Source: DASQFI01 sp963780895 (lineage in GTDB: Bacteria; Acidobacteriota; Vicinamibacteria; Vicinamibacterales; SCN-69-37). From it: a DNA stretch of 64,000 nucleotides. Positions 50,113 to 59,629 of the stretch are shown here, in pieces (within the stretch, counting starts at the first letter, position 1; the number at the start of each line of letters is the position of its first letter). A model generated the notes under the pieces. It had not been told where the DNA came from. It made no database searches and was given only the letters and a program-made list of their open reading frames with translations. Location of the stretch: the NCBI GenBank assembly GCA_963780895.1, contig CAWAEG010000007.1, positions 124,001 through 188,000 of the forward strand, read 5' to 3'. Position numbers and translations under genes: made by a program.

Positions 50113-53025
50113 CTACCGCCGGCCTTTGACCTGCCAGACCCCGACGTCGGCCGGGTAGAACATGTCGAAACTGGTGGGCTGGCCTGCGCTGTTCATGATC
50201 CAGACGGCGACGAATGTCGAGACCGTGTCCTGGAGCAGGAGGTCGAGAATGCCGTCGCCATTCAGATCTTCGCTGCCCACCACGCGCCAGCTGCCGGTGC
50301 TGGCGAAGTACACGGGCACGAAGCTGATCGGCTGACCCGAGCTGTTCATGATCCACCCGCCGACCAGGGTCGAACTCGACTCCTGCAGCACGATGTCCAG
50401 GATCCCGTCCTGGTTGAGGTCCGCCGTCGCCACGACACGCCAGCCATTGACGTTGTCGAAGTAGACGGGGATGAAGCTCGTCGCCTGACCGGCGCTGTTC
50501 ATGAGCCAGGCCGCGACGTAGGTTGTCGCCGTATCCTGCAGCAGGATGTCGGCGATGCCGTCGGCATTGAGATCCAACGTGCCGACGACCCGCCAATTTG
50601 CGACGTCGGCCGGATACACGAGCACGAAGCTCACGGGCTGACCGGAGGCGTTCATCAGCCACGCGCCGACGTACGTCGACTGGGGGTCCTGCAGCAGGAT
50701 GTCACCGATGCCGTCGGCGTTCAGGTCGACGCGGCCGACGACTCTAAAACCCAGCGTATCGGCGGGGTACACGTCCACGAAGCTCGCCGTCTGTCCGGCG
50801 CCGTTCATGAGCCACGCGCTGACGTGGCTCGACGACTGGTTCTGCAGCAGGATGTCGCCGATGCCATCGCCGTTGAGATCCGTGATCGGGCGAGTCGTGA
50901 AGCTCCACCATTCGCCGCCGTTGGCTGTCGTCGTGCCCGATATACTGACGGCGCGAACCTGCCAGCGATACGTCGTGTTGGACCTGAGGCCCAACGCCGA
51001 CGCGGTTGTGGCGACGCCGACGTTGATCCAGCTCGTGTCACACGCGTTGTTGGGCGTGGTATCCACGCAATACTCATAGCTGCTCGCGCCGCTGCTCGTG
51101 GCCCACGAGAGCGTCACGTTCGCCGGTTGCCCGGCGGCGCCGTTCGGCGGACTGATCTTGAAGAGCGCCCCGGGCACGGGCGTGTTGAAAACGACCGTTG
51201 CCGTCGTGCCGCTCCACGTGACGTACCCGCCTTCGAAGTCCGAACGGCGAAGCGCGCCCCACTGGTATTCATCGGACATCGGATGCCCGAGCGCGCTCGC
51301 GGAAGTTCCCAGCTCCTGCCACTTGTCCAGGATGGCGCCCCAGACGCCGAAGGTGCCGAGCTGGCTGTGATGCAGCACACCACGCCGGCTCGTGCCGTTG
51401 CCGAAGTTCTGGAATCTGCCCGGAAGGCCCGAGACGCCCGATGGGACCGCGGAAATCACCTCACTCTGCGGGAAGGCGAGGCACGTCGCGAACGATCCGG
51501 GCCAGCCCGTCCAAGTTGTCGTCCCGCAGGTGGCGGCATTCATGACGCGCGTATACGCGGCCACGAAGCTTTGCCGAATCGTCGGGTTCGTCTCGCCCTC
51601 CCCAACGGCGTGCACCGCGATGCCGACGCCGTTCGTGAAGGACGTCAGCAGCGTGAACGACACGTCGATCACATCCGGCACCCAGTTCGCGCCATTCCAC
51701 TGGAGCGCTTCCAGCGATGGGAACGGACGCCGCCAGCCGTTCTGAACGAGATAGACGGTAGAGGTTCCCAGCTGCTTGACCAGCAAACCGTTCGAGTTGG
51801 CATCGAGCGTGATGAATAGCGGCGCGGGCGCGCCGGGGAGGACGAACACCGTCGTGATCGACGACAGACTCCAGCCTGGAACGCTGCCGTCCGCCATCGC
51901 CGCGATCACCGCCGGCGAGACCACGGCATACCGGCGATCGTTCTGCAGCCAGTACACGGTGGAGTCGTTTTGGGTCTTGATGAGCCCGCCGGCCGACACC
52001 CAGCCGGAGTCGCCTAGCAGGCCGATCGTCACCAGGCCGGGATCGTGGATGGCCTCGGCCTGCGCGATCGCGTACGTCATGAGGGAGTCCGGACTTCCGG
52101 CGGGATAGGTGTGCTCGTCGAGATGTGAATAGCTCGATCCCGGCGACCAGGTTGACGGTGTGTACAGCCGGGCACTGAGGCCGCCGTTGGCCGTGCGGCC
52201 CGTCGAGCCGCCCCAGTAGGCTCCGGGCCCTCGGGGATTGCCCGGGTTGTATCCGCTCGTGAGCTGAATGCCCAGCGCGACCGATGGGTTGACGAAGCCG
52301 AGAAGGGGAGCGTCGGTTTCGGTGACCACGAACCGATCGAAGACCGCCGGGAACCCCGACAGGCCGATCGATCCGACGCCGCCACTGACGTTCGCGGCCC
52401 CGCTGAAGCCGAGGCCGTGTCCGAGTTCGTGGAGCACGACCGTCATGAAATCGTACCGGTTGGCGGGTGTCGCGCCGTCCGTGCCGAAGTACCAGTTGGC
52501 GAACGAGCTGTTGAAATTCGCAACGATGTCGAAGCTCGAGGGATTCCCGGCGTTGAGGTCTGCGCCCGTGACGCGATCCGCGAGCGCATCGACGTACCAG
52601 CTACCGCTCATGGGAGCGCCCGGAAAGTCGCGCCACACGAGTTGTCCTCCGGCGCTGCCGAGGACGTTCGCGCCGAGCGGCTTGAACTCCGCGCGGACCT
52701 TGATCGGCACCGGACTCGCGACGAGCGTCGACCAGACGTCGACGGCGGCTTGAAACGCAGCCTGCGCGACCGGTACGCCGCCGAACCCGACGTACGTCAC
52801 CTCGAATGACGACGTCGGCGCCTGCCCGATCAGGAATTGCCGCAGCGCCGGATTGGGTGGACCTACGAAGGTGAAGGCGTTGCCGGGAAGCGCGATGAGC
52901 CTGCACTCGACTGGCGCGGGTTGCAGGGCGAGCCGTCGCAGGGCAGGGGACACCCCGGCATACGCCAGGATCAGCCCTGCAGCAACGACGCTGGCGAGCG
53001 GGTGCACGAGCCGTAGTCTACGCAC
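50113..53025 (-). CDS. Large secreted protein: zinc-protease-like domain, LGFP and FN3 domains, VCBS repeats
   Basis: 970-aa exported protein. A hydrophobic leader (PLASVVAAGLILAYAGV) is followed by a metalloprotease-like domain with VVLHELGHGLGFSG near residue 210. LGFP-type repeats (GVWGAILDKWQELGTSASAL) lie near 590-650, a fibronectin-type domain (VTLSWATSSGASSYEYCVDT) follows, and five FG-GAP/VCBS-like repeats of about 45 residues close it (DLNGDGIGDILLQ, DLNADGIGDILLQ, and so on). The repeats form a Ca-binding propeller-like module. Possibly a cell-wall- or polysaccharide-directed surface protease. Confidence 0.75.
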   Translation of the reverse strand: MRRLRLVHPLASVVAAGLILAYAGVSPALRRLALQPAPVECRLIALPGNAFTFVGPPNPALRQFLIGQAPTSSFEVTYVGFGGVPVAQAAFQAAVDVWSTLVASPVPIKVRAEFKPLGANVLGSAGGQLVWRDFPGAPMSGSWYVDALADRVTGADLNAGNPSSFDIVANFNSSFANWYFGTDGATPANRYDFMTVVLHELGHGLGFSGAANVSGGVGSIGLSGFPAVFDRFVVTETDAPLLGFVNPSVALGIQLTSGYNPGNPRGPGAYWGGSTGRTANGGLSARLYTPSTWSPGSSYSHLDEHTYPAGSPDSLMTYAIAQAEAIHDPGLVTIGLLGDSGWVSAGGLIKTQNDSTVYWLQNDRRYAVVSPAVIAAMADGSVPGWSLSSITTVFVLPGAPAPLFITLDANSNGLLVKQLGTSTVYLVQNGWRRPFPSLEALQWNGANWVPDVIDVSFTLLTSFTNGVGIAVHAVGEGETNPTIRQSFVAAYTRVMNAATCGTTTWTGWPGSFATCLAFPQSEVISAVPSGVSGLPGRFQNFGNGTSRRGVLHHSQLGTFGVWGAILDKWQELGTSASALGHPMSDEYQWGALRRSDFEGGYVTWSGTTATVVFNTPVPGALFKISPPNGAAGQPANVTLSWATSSGASSYEYCVDTTPNNACDTSWINVGVATTASALGLRSNTTYRWQVRAVSISGTTTANGGEWWSFTTRPITDLNGDGIGDILLQNQSSSHVSAWLMNGAGQTASFVDVYPADTLGFRVVGRVDLNADGIGDILLQDPQSTYVGAWLMNASGQPVSFVLVYPADVANWRVVGTLDLNADGIADILLQDTATTYVAAWLMNSAGQATSFIPVYFDNVNGWRVVATADLNQDGILDIVLQESSSTLVGGWIMNSSGQPISFVPVYFASTGSWRVVGSEDLNGDGILDLLLQDTVSTFVAVWIMNSAGQPTSFDMFYPADVGVWQVKGRR

Positions 53026-53126
53026 TTTTCGACGGTCTGGTTGGCGCCGACGCTGAGCGGTTTACCCGGTTGCCTGAAGTTGTACCGGTAGGTGGGTCGT
53101 GGACCGCTGGCCGGGTGGCGCGGCCG

Positions 53127-53534
53127 TCACGAATCGACCGTGATCTGTCCGGACGCGACCGAACGCTGAAACTTGAGCCGGGCGACGTGTACGGTCACCG
53201 ACACCGCGATCAGCAACAGGACGCCGCGCAACCACCACGACGTGACGCTCCAGATCATCGTGACGCCGATGCCAATCCAGAGAAGGCCGATCGTGATCGC
53301 CTTTTCACGCGGCGCCATCCCGCGCCCGTTCCGGTAGTTGCGGATGTACGCCCCGAGAAACCGGTGGTTCACGAGTTTCTGATGGAAGCGCTCCGAGCTG
53401 CGCGCGTAACAGGCGGCGGCCAGCAGCAGAAACACCGTGGTCGGCAGAAGAGGCAGAAAAATGCCGAGGATGCCGAGCCCGACGCACAATGTGCCGCAGG
53501 TGACGAGCAGAGCCTGCAACAGCTTCTGACTCAT
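53127..53534 (-). CDS. YbaN-like DUF454 inner-membrane protein
   Basis: 135-aa membrane protein of the DUF454 family. The N-terminal double helix carries LGILGIFLPLLPTTVFLLLAAACYARSS, the diagnostic segment, then NHRFLGAYIRNYRNGRGM and two more helices. The function of the family is unknown. It stands alone between the large VCBS protein and a repeat-rich gap. Confidence 0.85.
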   Translation of the reverse strand: MSQKLLQALLVTCGTLCVGLGILGIFLPLLPTTVFLLLAAACYARSSERFHQKLVNHRFLGAYIRNYRNGRGMAPREKAITIGLLWIGIGVTMIWSVTSWWLRGVLLLIAVSVTVHVARLKFQRSVASGQITVDS

Positions 53535-53799
53535 GCAGGCCCGATCATCTCACGAATGCCGCCGGCCACTCCCGCCTTCGCGGTTACCCGAGTCCACCCG
53601 CGCCAGCACTAGAACGAGCAGCGATTGTCCGCCGCGCATAGATCACGAACGCCTTGAGAACGACGACGCCAAAATCACTCGTCTCAAAGCTTGGACATGG
53701 CCTTCATGTTTAACGCTTTGAGACCAGAGACCAGCGTTTGTCACGACGCAGCACTCATCGCCGCTTCCGGGTCCTGACGCCAGCCGATCGATCTCCGTT

Positions 53800-53941
53800 C
53801 TCTTGTTCGAGGTTCCCGCGATAGATGCTGTGGCGTACCTCGTCGCCGGCGGGACGCTCGGGCTGACGGCGTGTCTCGCGATCTGGCTGCCCGCGCCGGG
53901 CCGCGCGCGCCGATCCTGTCGAAACGCTGCGCAATCAGTGA
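53800..53941 (+). pseudogene. C-terminal remnant of a MacB/FtsX-type ABC permease
   Basis: The frame reads LLFEVPAIDAVAYLVAGGTL then a last helix LTACLAIWLPA. After a one-base slip near 53895 the conserved ending AARADPVETLRNQ and a TGA follow, as in macrolide-type ABC permeases (usual ending PARRAARVDPxxALR). Nothing of the preceding 700 residues is present. The family 1 repeat begins six bases after the stop, so the element may have been involved in the deletion. Confidence 0.55.
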
Positions 53942-53946
53942 CGCTT

Positions 53947-54210
53947 CCCAAGAGCGGTCACCACGAAGCTCACGAAGACCACGAAGGAAAACCCGACAAG
54001 TGGGAAGAGATTTGAGACACCGGCTGATCTGGCGGGCCCGGCTTCGCCGGGCCGCGGTGTGAGAGAGACGCGCGACCGACAAGACTGGGCTGCTTTTTCT
54101 TGGTCTTGTCGGGTCGCGCGTCTCTCTCACACCGCCTCGCCGCCGCAGGCGGCCGCCAGATCAGCGCTGTCTTCGTGCCCTTCGTGCCCTTCGTGGTTGA
54201 TGCTCTTGGG
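53947..54210. repeat. Composite inverted-repeat element, family 1 copy B, with 80-nt core hairpin
   Basis: Bounded by CCCAAGAG and CTCTTGGG. The arms contain ACCACGAAGCTCACGAAG, GAAAACCCGACAAGTGG and GATCTGGCGG blocks that match copy A (8514-8857) in reverse orientation. The core hairpin (54055-54134) opens CGGTGTGAGAGAGACGCGCG and closes with its complement. That stem differs from copy A in sequence but keeps full pairing and the inner ACCGACAAGA/TCTTGTCGGGT. No coding sequence is inferred. Confidence 0.85.
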
Positions 54211-54217
54211 CAGCGGA

Positions 54218-54874
54218 TTACCGCGCGAAGCAGTAGAAGCGGCCCGAGCCGCCCAGAGGTACGGTGTTCGAGCAGTTCTGGTTGTCGTGCGCCGAGTTCC
54301 AGGACGCGAGGGCGCCCGACGTGCTCTGACCGGGTCCGAGGCCGTCAGAGTGCCCGACCCGCGCCTTGACGTCCGTCGAGCTCGAGGTCCAGTCGGAACA
54401 CGTCAACCCGGTCGCGACCGTGCCGTCGGCGTTCGATCCCGTGAGGATGTCGTGCTGGTTCGGCGTCGGCGATCCGGTCCATTGTCCGTTGATACGCGTC
54501 CCGCGTTCGTCGAGAAAGAGCGCGGCGTCGCCCGCGCGCGCGTGAAGCTCGGTCAGGTTGTTCGCGACGAGCACAAGGCTGGCGTTGTACCAGGGACCGG
54601 TGCCGATCCGATTGCGCGCGTGCGTCGGCAGGTTGTTGTTCGACGCGTCCCGTTCGACGCTGAGATAGGCGCGCCAGGTGCGCGAGCCGTGGCCGGCCGC
54701 GGTGGCCAGCTGCTGACAAGTGGCGTCGGCGCCCGCGAGGCCGCCGAGGTTGCCGGTCGAGTTCGTCGCGCTCGTCACGAAGAAGGTAACCGATGGATCC
54801 GACGGGCTCGCCGGACCATCGTCGTCGCAGCCGGCGGAAATCAGAAGCGCGCACACCAACAGGCGGAGTTTCAT
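54218..54874 (-). CDS. DUF1554 family lipoprotein
   Basis: 218-aa protein starting at 54874 (MKLRLLVCALLISAGCDDDG), with a lipobox ending in Cys. The body is DUF1554-like, a C-type-lectin-like or collagen-domain-associated fold: FFVTSATNSTGNLGGLAGAD, WRAYLS, LTCSDWTSSS and a final GRFYCFAR. Four Cys residues suggest disulfides. It is probably a surface protein of unknown ligand. Its stop lies 8 bp from the family 1 repeat. Confidence 0.75.
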   Translation of the reverse strand: MKLRLLVCALLISAGCDDDGPASPSDPSVTFFVTSATNSTGNLGGLAGADATCQQLATAAGHGSRTWRAYLSVERDASNNNLPTHARNRIGTGPWYNASLVLVANNLTELHARAGDAALFLDERGTRINGQWTGSPTPNQHDILTGSNADGTVATGLTCSDWTSSSTDVKARVGHSDGLGPGQSTSGALASWNSAHDNQNCSNTVPLGGSGRFYCFAR

Positions 54875-54976
54875 CGTTCTTACCCTTTCAGTTGGGCAGG
54901 ACGCCGGAGGCGTCACACGGCCGCTGGTGGGGGACGCGTCGCGGCCGCGTTGGAGCTTCAGACGATTCTATCGCCC

Positions 54977-56173
54977 TCACCGGGACAGGTCCACCGCATC
55001 CGCGCGCGGCATCGCCCAGTCTGGAACGTAGTCGGGACATCCGAATCGTCCATCGCCCGGCACGTGGTGCATGGACGTGAAGTTCCCGCGCGTGTCGTTC
55101 TCGAAGCGCAAATCGAAGAGGCGATTCTGCTGGACGACCGGCGCGCGAACAAACCGGAGCCACGCCGCGGCGCGGCAATCGCCGGCGAGCCCACGCAGGG
55201 TCTCGAGCGAGACCCGGTATTGATCCACCCACGCGAACCGCGGGTTCGTGGAATCGAGCGGTCGTGACGTCGCAAAGCGGTTCAGAGGGCACGCGTCAGC
55301 CGGCCGCCAGCCGGGTATCAGCGACAGGCTGCCGCGGCGCAGGACGAGCATGCCGGCGCGATCGTCGCGTTCGATCAGGATCACGGCCCAGCAGACCGGA
55401 AATGCCGGATTCGGCGTCATCACGACATCGAGGACGCGCGCCGGCGGCGGAAGCCCGAGATCCGCGCGCACTTCCGCACGCGCCACGCGCGAGAGTACGA
55501 GCATCGCCGCCGCGAACATCAGGCAGACCAAGAGAGCCGCGATCGCTCGTGTCGCAGGCGAGTGGCCGCGAAGGCTCCAGCCCAGGACGAACGTCAGCGC
55601 GCCGAGGATCGCGAGCGCGTCCCACGGGACAAGCCCCACGACGACGCTCGATACCGGCAGGATGACGAGGAACGCGACGAGCAGCGCGCGGCCGATGCGG
55701 GTCGTCGCATTCGCCGCCGCGGTCGCGGCGAGGACGAGCCAGAGCCAGGGCTCGAAGATAAAAAAAGTGTCGCCGTAATACCAGCGGCTATCGATGGGGA
55801 AAAACGGGTGGACACCGTACGTGTTCGCGGCGTCGAGCGCCAGATGCGAGAAGAGTCCGATCGCGATCGCGACGCACACGCGGACGAAGGGGAACGGATC
55901 GGCCCGCGACAACCGTCTCACGGTCGCCGCCATCGCCGTCAGGATCGCAAATTGCGCGAGCAGTCCAGCCACCGTGTGCGTATGACCGCGATGGTGAAGC
56001 AGGTACCCGATCGGCATCGGCGTGATCGAGGTATAGAGCAGATCCAGGTCGGGGGCGTTGGCGGCGATGACACTGGCGGCGAGAAACACGCGCCGGGTCC
56101 GCAGCGTGGCGTTTCCGCCGAGTGCGGCGTCCGCGATTACCGCGCCGGCGAGAGAATGAGTGAGGTTTTCCAA
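54977..56173 (-). CDS. YdjM-type (DUF457) membrane metal-dependent hydrolase
   Basis: 398-aa protein. The N-terminal two-thirds is a multi-helix membrane domain with the DUF457 hallmarks: MENLTHSLAGAVIADA, NAPDLDLLY, HHRGHTHTVAGLL and GLFSHLALDAANTYGVHPF, with His and Asp clusters for metal. An extracytoplasmic C-terminal region (about 260-398) contains several Trp and Cys residues. Phosphatase-like or esterase activity is suspected for the family. It is followed by the methyltransferase-like gene upstream in the same direction. Confidence 0.8.
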   Translation of the reverse strand: MENLTHSLAGAVIADAALGGNATLRTRRVFLAASVIAANAPDLDLLYTSITPMPIGYLLHHRGHTHTVAGLLAQFAILTAMAATVRRLSRADPFPFVRVCVAIAIGLFSHLALDAANTYGVHPFFPIDSRWYYGDTFFIFEPWLWLVLAATAAANATTRIGRALLVAFLVILPVSSVVVGLVPWDALAILGALTFVLGWSLRGHSPATRAIAALLVCLMFAAAMLVLSRVARAEVRADLGLPPPARVLDVVMTPNPAFPVCWAVILIERDDRAGMLVLRRGSLSLIPGWRPADACPLNRFATSRPLDSTNPRFAWVDQYRVSLETLRGLAGDCRAAAWLRFVRAPVVQQNRLFDLRFENDTRGNFTSMHHVPGDGRFGCPDYVPDWAMPRADAVDLSR

Positions 56174-56248
56174 CGCACCGTGCGGCGCGGCGGTTCGACG
56201 CCGGTGTGGCGCCGGATGCGCCGCGGGTCTCGCCCGCGGGCCGACGCC

Positions 56249-57112
56249 TTATTTGATCCCGCGCGCGACTGTCCAGTTCCGGCGGGTATTCCCTGGCCCG
56301 GTGGCCGTGCCGGTCATGCGGTCGACGGTCACCTGGCCGCTGTACGAGATACCGCCGGCGGAAAAGGTGATCTGATCGCCGCGCAGAGCGGCGTTTTCGA
56401 TGTTCACTCCCGCGCCCCCGACGGTGGCTGTTCCTGTGAACCTCTGGAACGTCTGCGTCAGCGCGAGCTCCAGACCACCGCCGCGCCAGGTCCCGTCGAC
56501 TTTGGCCGGGACGATGTGCAGCAGGACGTCGCACCAGCTCCCGCATTCACCTTCCATGCGGACTCGCTCATCAGGTTCCCACCCGGTCGCCGTGAACGTA
56601 TTCAGGACAACGCGCGTGCCGGGCTTGAGAGAGAGAATCTTGTCCTTCAACTTGTCGAGGTTCGACGGCAGAAGGAACAGCGCCAGCACAGTGGCTTCCT
56701 GGAACTCCGCCTCGTACATGTCGCCCTGGACGAAGGTCGCCTTCTCCGCGACGCCGGCTTCTTTGGCCATCCTCCGGGACAGCTCGACCATCTCCGGGTT
56801 GTATTCGAAACCGACCGCCTTCGCGCCTCGTCTGGCCGCCGCGATGACGTTCCGGCCGTCTCCCGATCCCAGATCGACCACGAAGTCCTTATCGGTGACT
56901 TTCGCCATGTCGAGCATTTTCTCGACGACCGTTGGATGCGTCGGCACCCAGACGACGTCCTTGCCCGACATGCCGACGGTCGGCTCGAAACGCGGCTGCT
57001 GCGGTGGCGGCTGTGGTGGTGGCGCTTGCTGACGCGCGGCCAGAGGCGAGGCCAGAAGACAGACCGCGAATGCGGCGCTCAGGCCAGACAGAAAGCGACT
57101 TCGCGTGAACAT
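56249..57112 (-). CDS. Exported SAM-dependent methyltransferase-like protein
   Basis: 287-aa protein with a signal peptide (FLSGLSAAFAVCLLASPLAA), a Pro/Gln-rich linker and a class I methyltransferase Rossmann domain: DKDFVVDLGSGDGRNVIAAA (SAM loop), GFEYNPEMVELS and VQGDMYEAEF. The last 80 residues form a beta-rich extension (GGLELALTQTFQRF, then QITFSAGGISYSGQVTV). A secreted SAM enzyme is unusual, since SAM is cytosolic. The leader may be a membrane anchor facing the cytoplasm, or the fold may bind another ligand. Confidence 0.75.
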   Translation of the reverse strand: MFTRSRFLSGLSAAFAVCLLASPLAARQQAPPPQPPPQQPRFEPTVGMSGKDVVWVPTHPTVVEKMLDMAKVTDKDFVVDLGSGDGRNVIAAARRGAKAVGFEYNPEMVELSRRMAKEAGVAEKATFVQGDMYEAEFQEATVLALFLLPSNLDKLKDKILSLKPGTRVVLNTFTATGWEPDERVRMEGECGSWCDVLLHIVPAKVDGTWRGGGLELALTQTFQRFTGTATVGGAGVNIENAALRGDQITFSAGGISYSGQVTVDRMTGTATGPGNTRRNWTVARGIK

Positions 57113-57271
57113 GGCGCGGCCTCCTGCAGGGGGAAATCCAGTATGTCACGCGGATCGATCAAGGAGAGCACAAGCTTGCCGTCCTGGTCGCCTCGATGCC
57201 GCGACGCACGGAGCTCACCAACTGCCGCCTTCGGGGCAAGAGCGGGGGAGTAGACTTCGATCGCAGAGACC

Positions 57272-57481
57272 ATGAGCCGGCAACGCATCTGGCGTGTGCG
57301 GAAGCGCTACGACCACATCGATGCCGAGATCCAGCGCCTGAGCTCGGACTGGGAGCTGCGGATCACTCGCAACGGCCGTCGCTTGCTCTCCTGGCGCTTT
57401 CCCACTCGCGCGGCGGCGTCCGCCGACGCCGCGTCACGCCTGCGGGAGCTCGAGCGATCGGGATGGCAGAGCCACTGGTAG
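57272..57481 (+). CDS. Hypothetical small basic protein
   Basis: 69-aa protein beginning MSRQRIWRVRKRYDHIDAEI, strongly basic and Trp-containing, with a compact alpha/beta pattern. No family recognised. A weak GCAGAG lies upstream of the ATG. It could be a small regulatory or nucleic-acid-binding protein. The following 250 bp to the next gene holds nothing that I can support. Confidence 0.45.
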   Translation: MSRQRIWRVRKRYDHIDAEIQRLSSDWELRITRNGRRLLSWRFPTRAAASADAASRLRELERSGWQSHW

Positions 57482-57733
57482 CGTGATCGTGTCAGTCTTC
57501 GACCGGCGCCAATAGAGTGGAGCGCAAGTCATGCGCTCTTCCGAAACCACCGCCAGATGGCAATGGGCTCACCAAATGTCGTGACCCTGTCGCGCCGCCC
57601 ATGACTTCTCTCTGGCGCCTCTCAATTGACGCCAGTTTCACAGCAAATCCTCGGCCGCCGTCCGCGCCTGCTTGGCGCGTTCCTTGCGAAGAAGACGTCG
57701 CGCAAGGACGACGTTCGTTTGAAGGAGGGACAG

Positions 57734-58702
57734 TTGTCACGTTTCCTAAACACGCGTGTGCTCGTCGGATCGCTGATGCTCCTCGCCATGCTTGCCGGCA
57801 GTCCGCGAGCCGCGCTGGCGCAACTCAGCGGGTTCAACATCAAAGGTGATATGGGCCTCAAGTCCGGTTCTCAGGCGCCCCCCGGCGGATACATCGCCCT
57901 GTTCCTGTACCGGTACGGCGCGGATGAAATCCGGAATCGCTCGGGGGATCGATTGCTCCCGAACGCCGACGGCGATATCACGGTGGGGCTTGGCGCCGGA
58001 CTGATCAGCGTCGTCACCACGAAGAAGCTCCTTGGAGCCAACTACGGCTTCGCTGCGGGGCCGCTCGTGTTCCTCAACAGCTCGCTCGAATCGCCGACGT
58101 TCAATCAGGATCCGTCAGCGGGCTTCGGCGACATTTTCTTCATGCCGATCAGCCTCGGCTGGCACGCGACGCGCGCGGACGTAACCACCAGCTACAGCAT
58201 TTTCCTGCCCACCGGCCGCTATGAGGCCGGTGCCGACGACAACACCGGTCTGGGTATGACGGGCCACGAGCTGGCGCTCGGCACGACGGTGTTCCTGACC
58301 GAGAACAAGGCCTTTCACGCCGCCACGAACGCGGCGTTCGAGTTTCACTCGGGCAAGGAGGACTCCGACGCCAAGGTGGGAACGATGCTGACGCTCGAGG
58401 GCGGAATTGGTCGCGACATCTTCAAGGGTGCCGGCAGCGTCGGCTTGATTTACTACGCGCAGTGGAAGCTGACCGACGACACGATCACGGGACTTCCTGG
58501 CCTGCTCGTGGAGGGGAAGAATCGCGTCTTTGCGCTCGGTCCGGAAGTGACGATCCCCCTCGCGACGAAAGCGAAGCTCTTCGGGTTCTTCACGTTTCGT
58601 TACGAGTGGGAGACGTACGCCCGGACGTCGCTGAAGGGAAACGCGCTAGCGGTCATGTTCACGTTCCTGATGAAACCGATGAGCCTCTCGCCGGCGAAGT
58701 AG
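57734..58702 (+). CDS. MetA/SphA-type outer-membrane transporter-like protein
   Basis: 322-aa protein. The start is placed at TTG 57734, since GGAGGG lies seven bases upstream and the signal peptide (VLVGSLMLLAMLAGSPRAAL) follows; the frame extends further upstream without a better site. The barrel-type strands include GFGDIFFMPISLGWHATRAD and TTSYSIFLPTGRYEAGADD, the latter typical of the phenol-degradation MetA-like family. The C-terminal strand is AVMFTFLMKP. It is presumably an aromatic-compound porin. Confidence 0.72.
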   Translation: MSRFLNTRVLVGSLMLLAMLAGSPRAALAQLSGFNIKGDMGLKSGSQAPPGGYIALFLYRYGADEIRNRSGDRLLPNADGDITVGLGAGLISVVTTKKLLGANYGFAAGPLVFLNSSLESPTFNQDPSAGFGDIFFMPISLGWHATRADVTTSYSIFLPTGRYEAGADDNTGLGMTGHELALGTTVFLTENKAFHAATNAAFEFHSGKEDSDAKVGTMLTLEGGIGRDIFKGAGSVGLIYYAQWKLTDDTITGLPGLLVEGKNRVFALGPEVTIPLATKAKLFGFFTFRYEWETYARTSLKGNALAVMFTFLMKPMSLSPAK

Positions 58703-58735
58703 CCAAGTCAGACCAGACAAGCGAGGACCCACAAC

Positions 58736-59629
58736 TCATGACCACCAGTCCGCCAGGATCGCCGCCCAGGGCATCTCGGTGTACAGCAAGATCAAAATGA
58801 AGACCGCGACGTAGGCGCCGCGCAAGGCCCTCTGATCCGTACCACACTGCGTCAGGCCCATGGTGGCGAGAAGCCACCCAAACCCGGCGACCGGCGCGAG
58901 AGCGTACGTCGTCGCACAAAACGCGAGCAGCGCTGCGTGGCGCGCGACCTGAATTCGTCCCTCTGACGGGATCAGAAACGTCAGGGCGATCAGCGCCTCG
59001 AGGACGAGTCCGCCCCACGTGGCGATCGCGGCAAATGCGCGAAGACGTGGCGGCTCGACGAATGCCGGCGGATGGAGGAGCTCGGCGCCTTCCGGCAGCG
59101 GCTCCAGAAACTTGCGATTCTCCGCCATCTGGTCCCGGGAGAGCCCGCCGAACACCAGCGACGCGTCGGCGAACCGCTCGTCGGTGAGCAGCGCCACCCT
59201 GAAGAACCGGCCATCGACGTAGTCAGCCGACAACACCGCTTTCCACACGACCGCCATCGCGAACATCGCGCCCAGGAGCCATCGACTGCTCGTTGACAGC
59301 GTTGCCGCAGGCAAGGGACTCGAGAGCGCGAGGCCGATCGCCAGACACCAGTACGCGAGCAGGTAGATGTGGTTGTCGGACAGCGGCCAGACCGCCACGA
59401 TCCTGGCCGCAACGAGTGCGGCCACAACCATCCAGGTGATCGGTGCGCGCCTCACCGCTCGAAAGACCAGCGACAGGCAGGCCGCTGCCAGGACGAACGG
59501 CGCCACCCACCAGACGTCGAAAGGCCGCAGCAGCAGGATGATGGCGGTCAACGTGAGGACGACGTCGGGAACCCCGCCGTCGTCAACGGATGGGCGCAGG
59601 AGGTGAGTCCACACGGTAGACGAATTCAC
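58736..59629 (-). CDS. Polytopic membrane protein of unknown function
   Basis: About 297-aa protein with seven or more predicted helices, for example LTLTAIILLLRPFDVWWVAP and WGGLVLEALIALTFLIPSEG. A soluble loop (GGLSRDQMAENRKFLEPLPE) sits between helices, as in HTTM-like or DoxX-like proteins. The start is uncertain: GTG 59629 overlaps the upstream gene by about 47 bp. It forms a pair with the next gene. Confidence 0.5.
   Translation of the reverse strand: MNSSTVWTHLLRPSVDDGGVPDVVLTLTAIILLLRPFDVWWVAPFVLAAACLSLVFRAVRRAPITWMVVAALVAARIVAVWPLSDNHIYLLAYWCLAIGLALSSPLPAATLSTSSRWLLGAMFAMAVVWKAVLSADYVDGRFFRVALLTDERFADASLVFGGLSRDQMAENRKFLEPLPEGAELLHPPAFVEPPRLRAFAAIATWGGLVLEALIALTFLIPSEGRIQVARHAALLAFCATTYALAPVAGFGWLLATMGLTQCGTDQRALRGAYVAVFILILLYTEMPWAAILADWWS

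Noticed and set aside
54059..55267. Long plus-strand frame across the family 1 repeat and DUF1554 gene
   Set aside because: Begins inside the repeat hairpin and is antisense to two supported genes.
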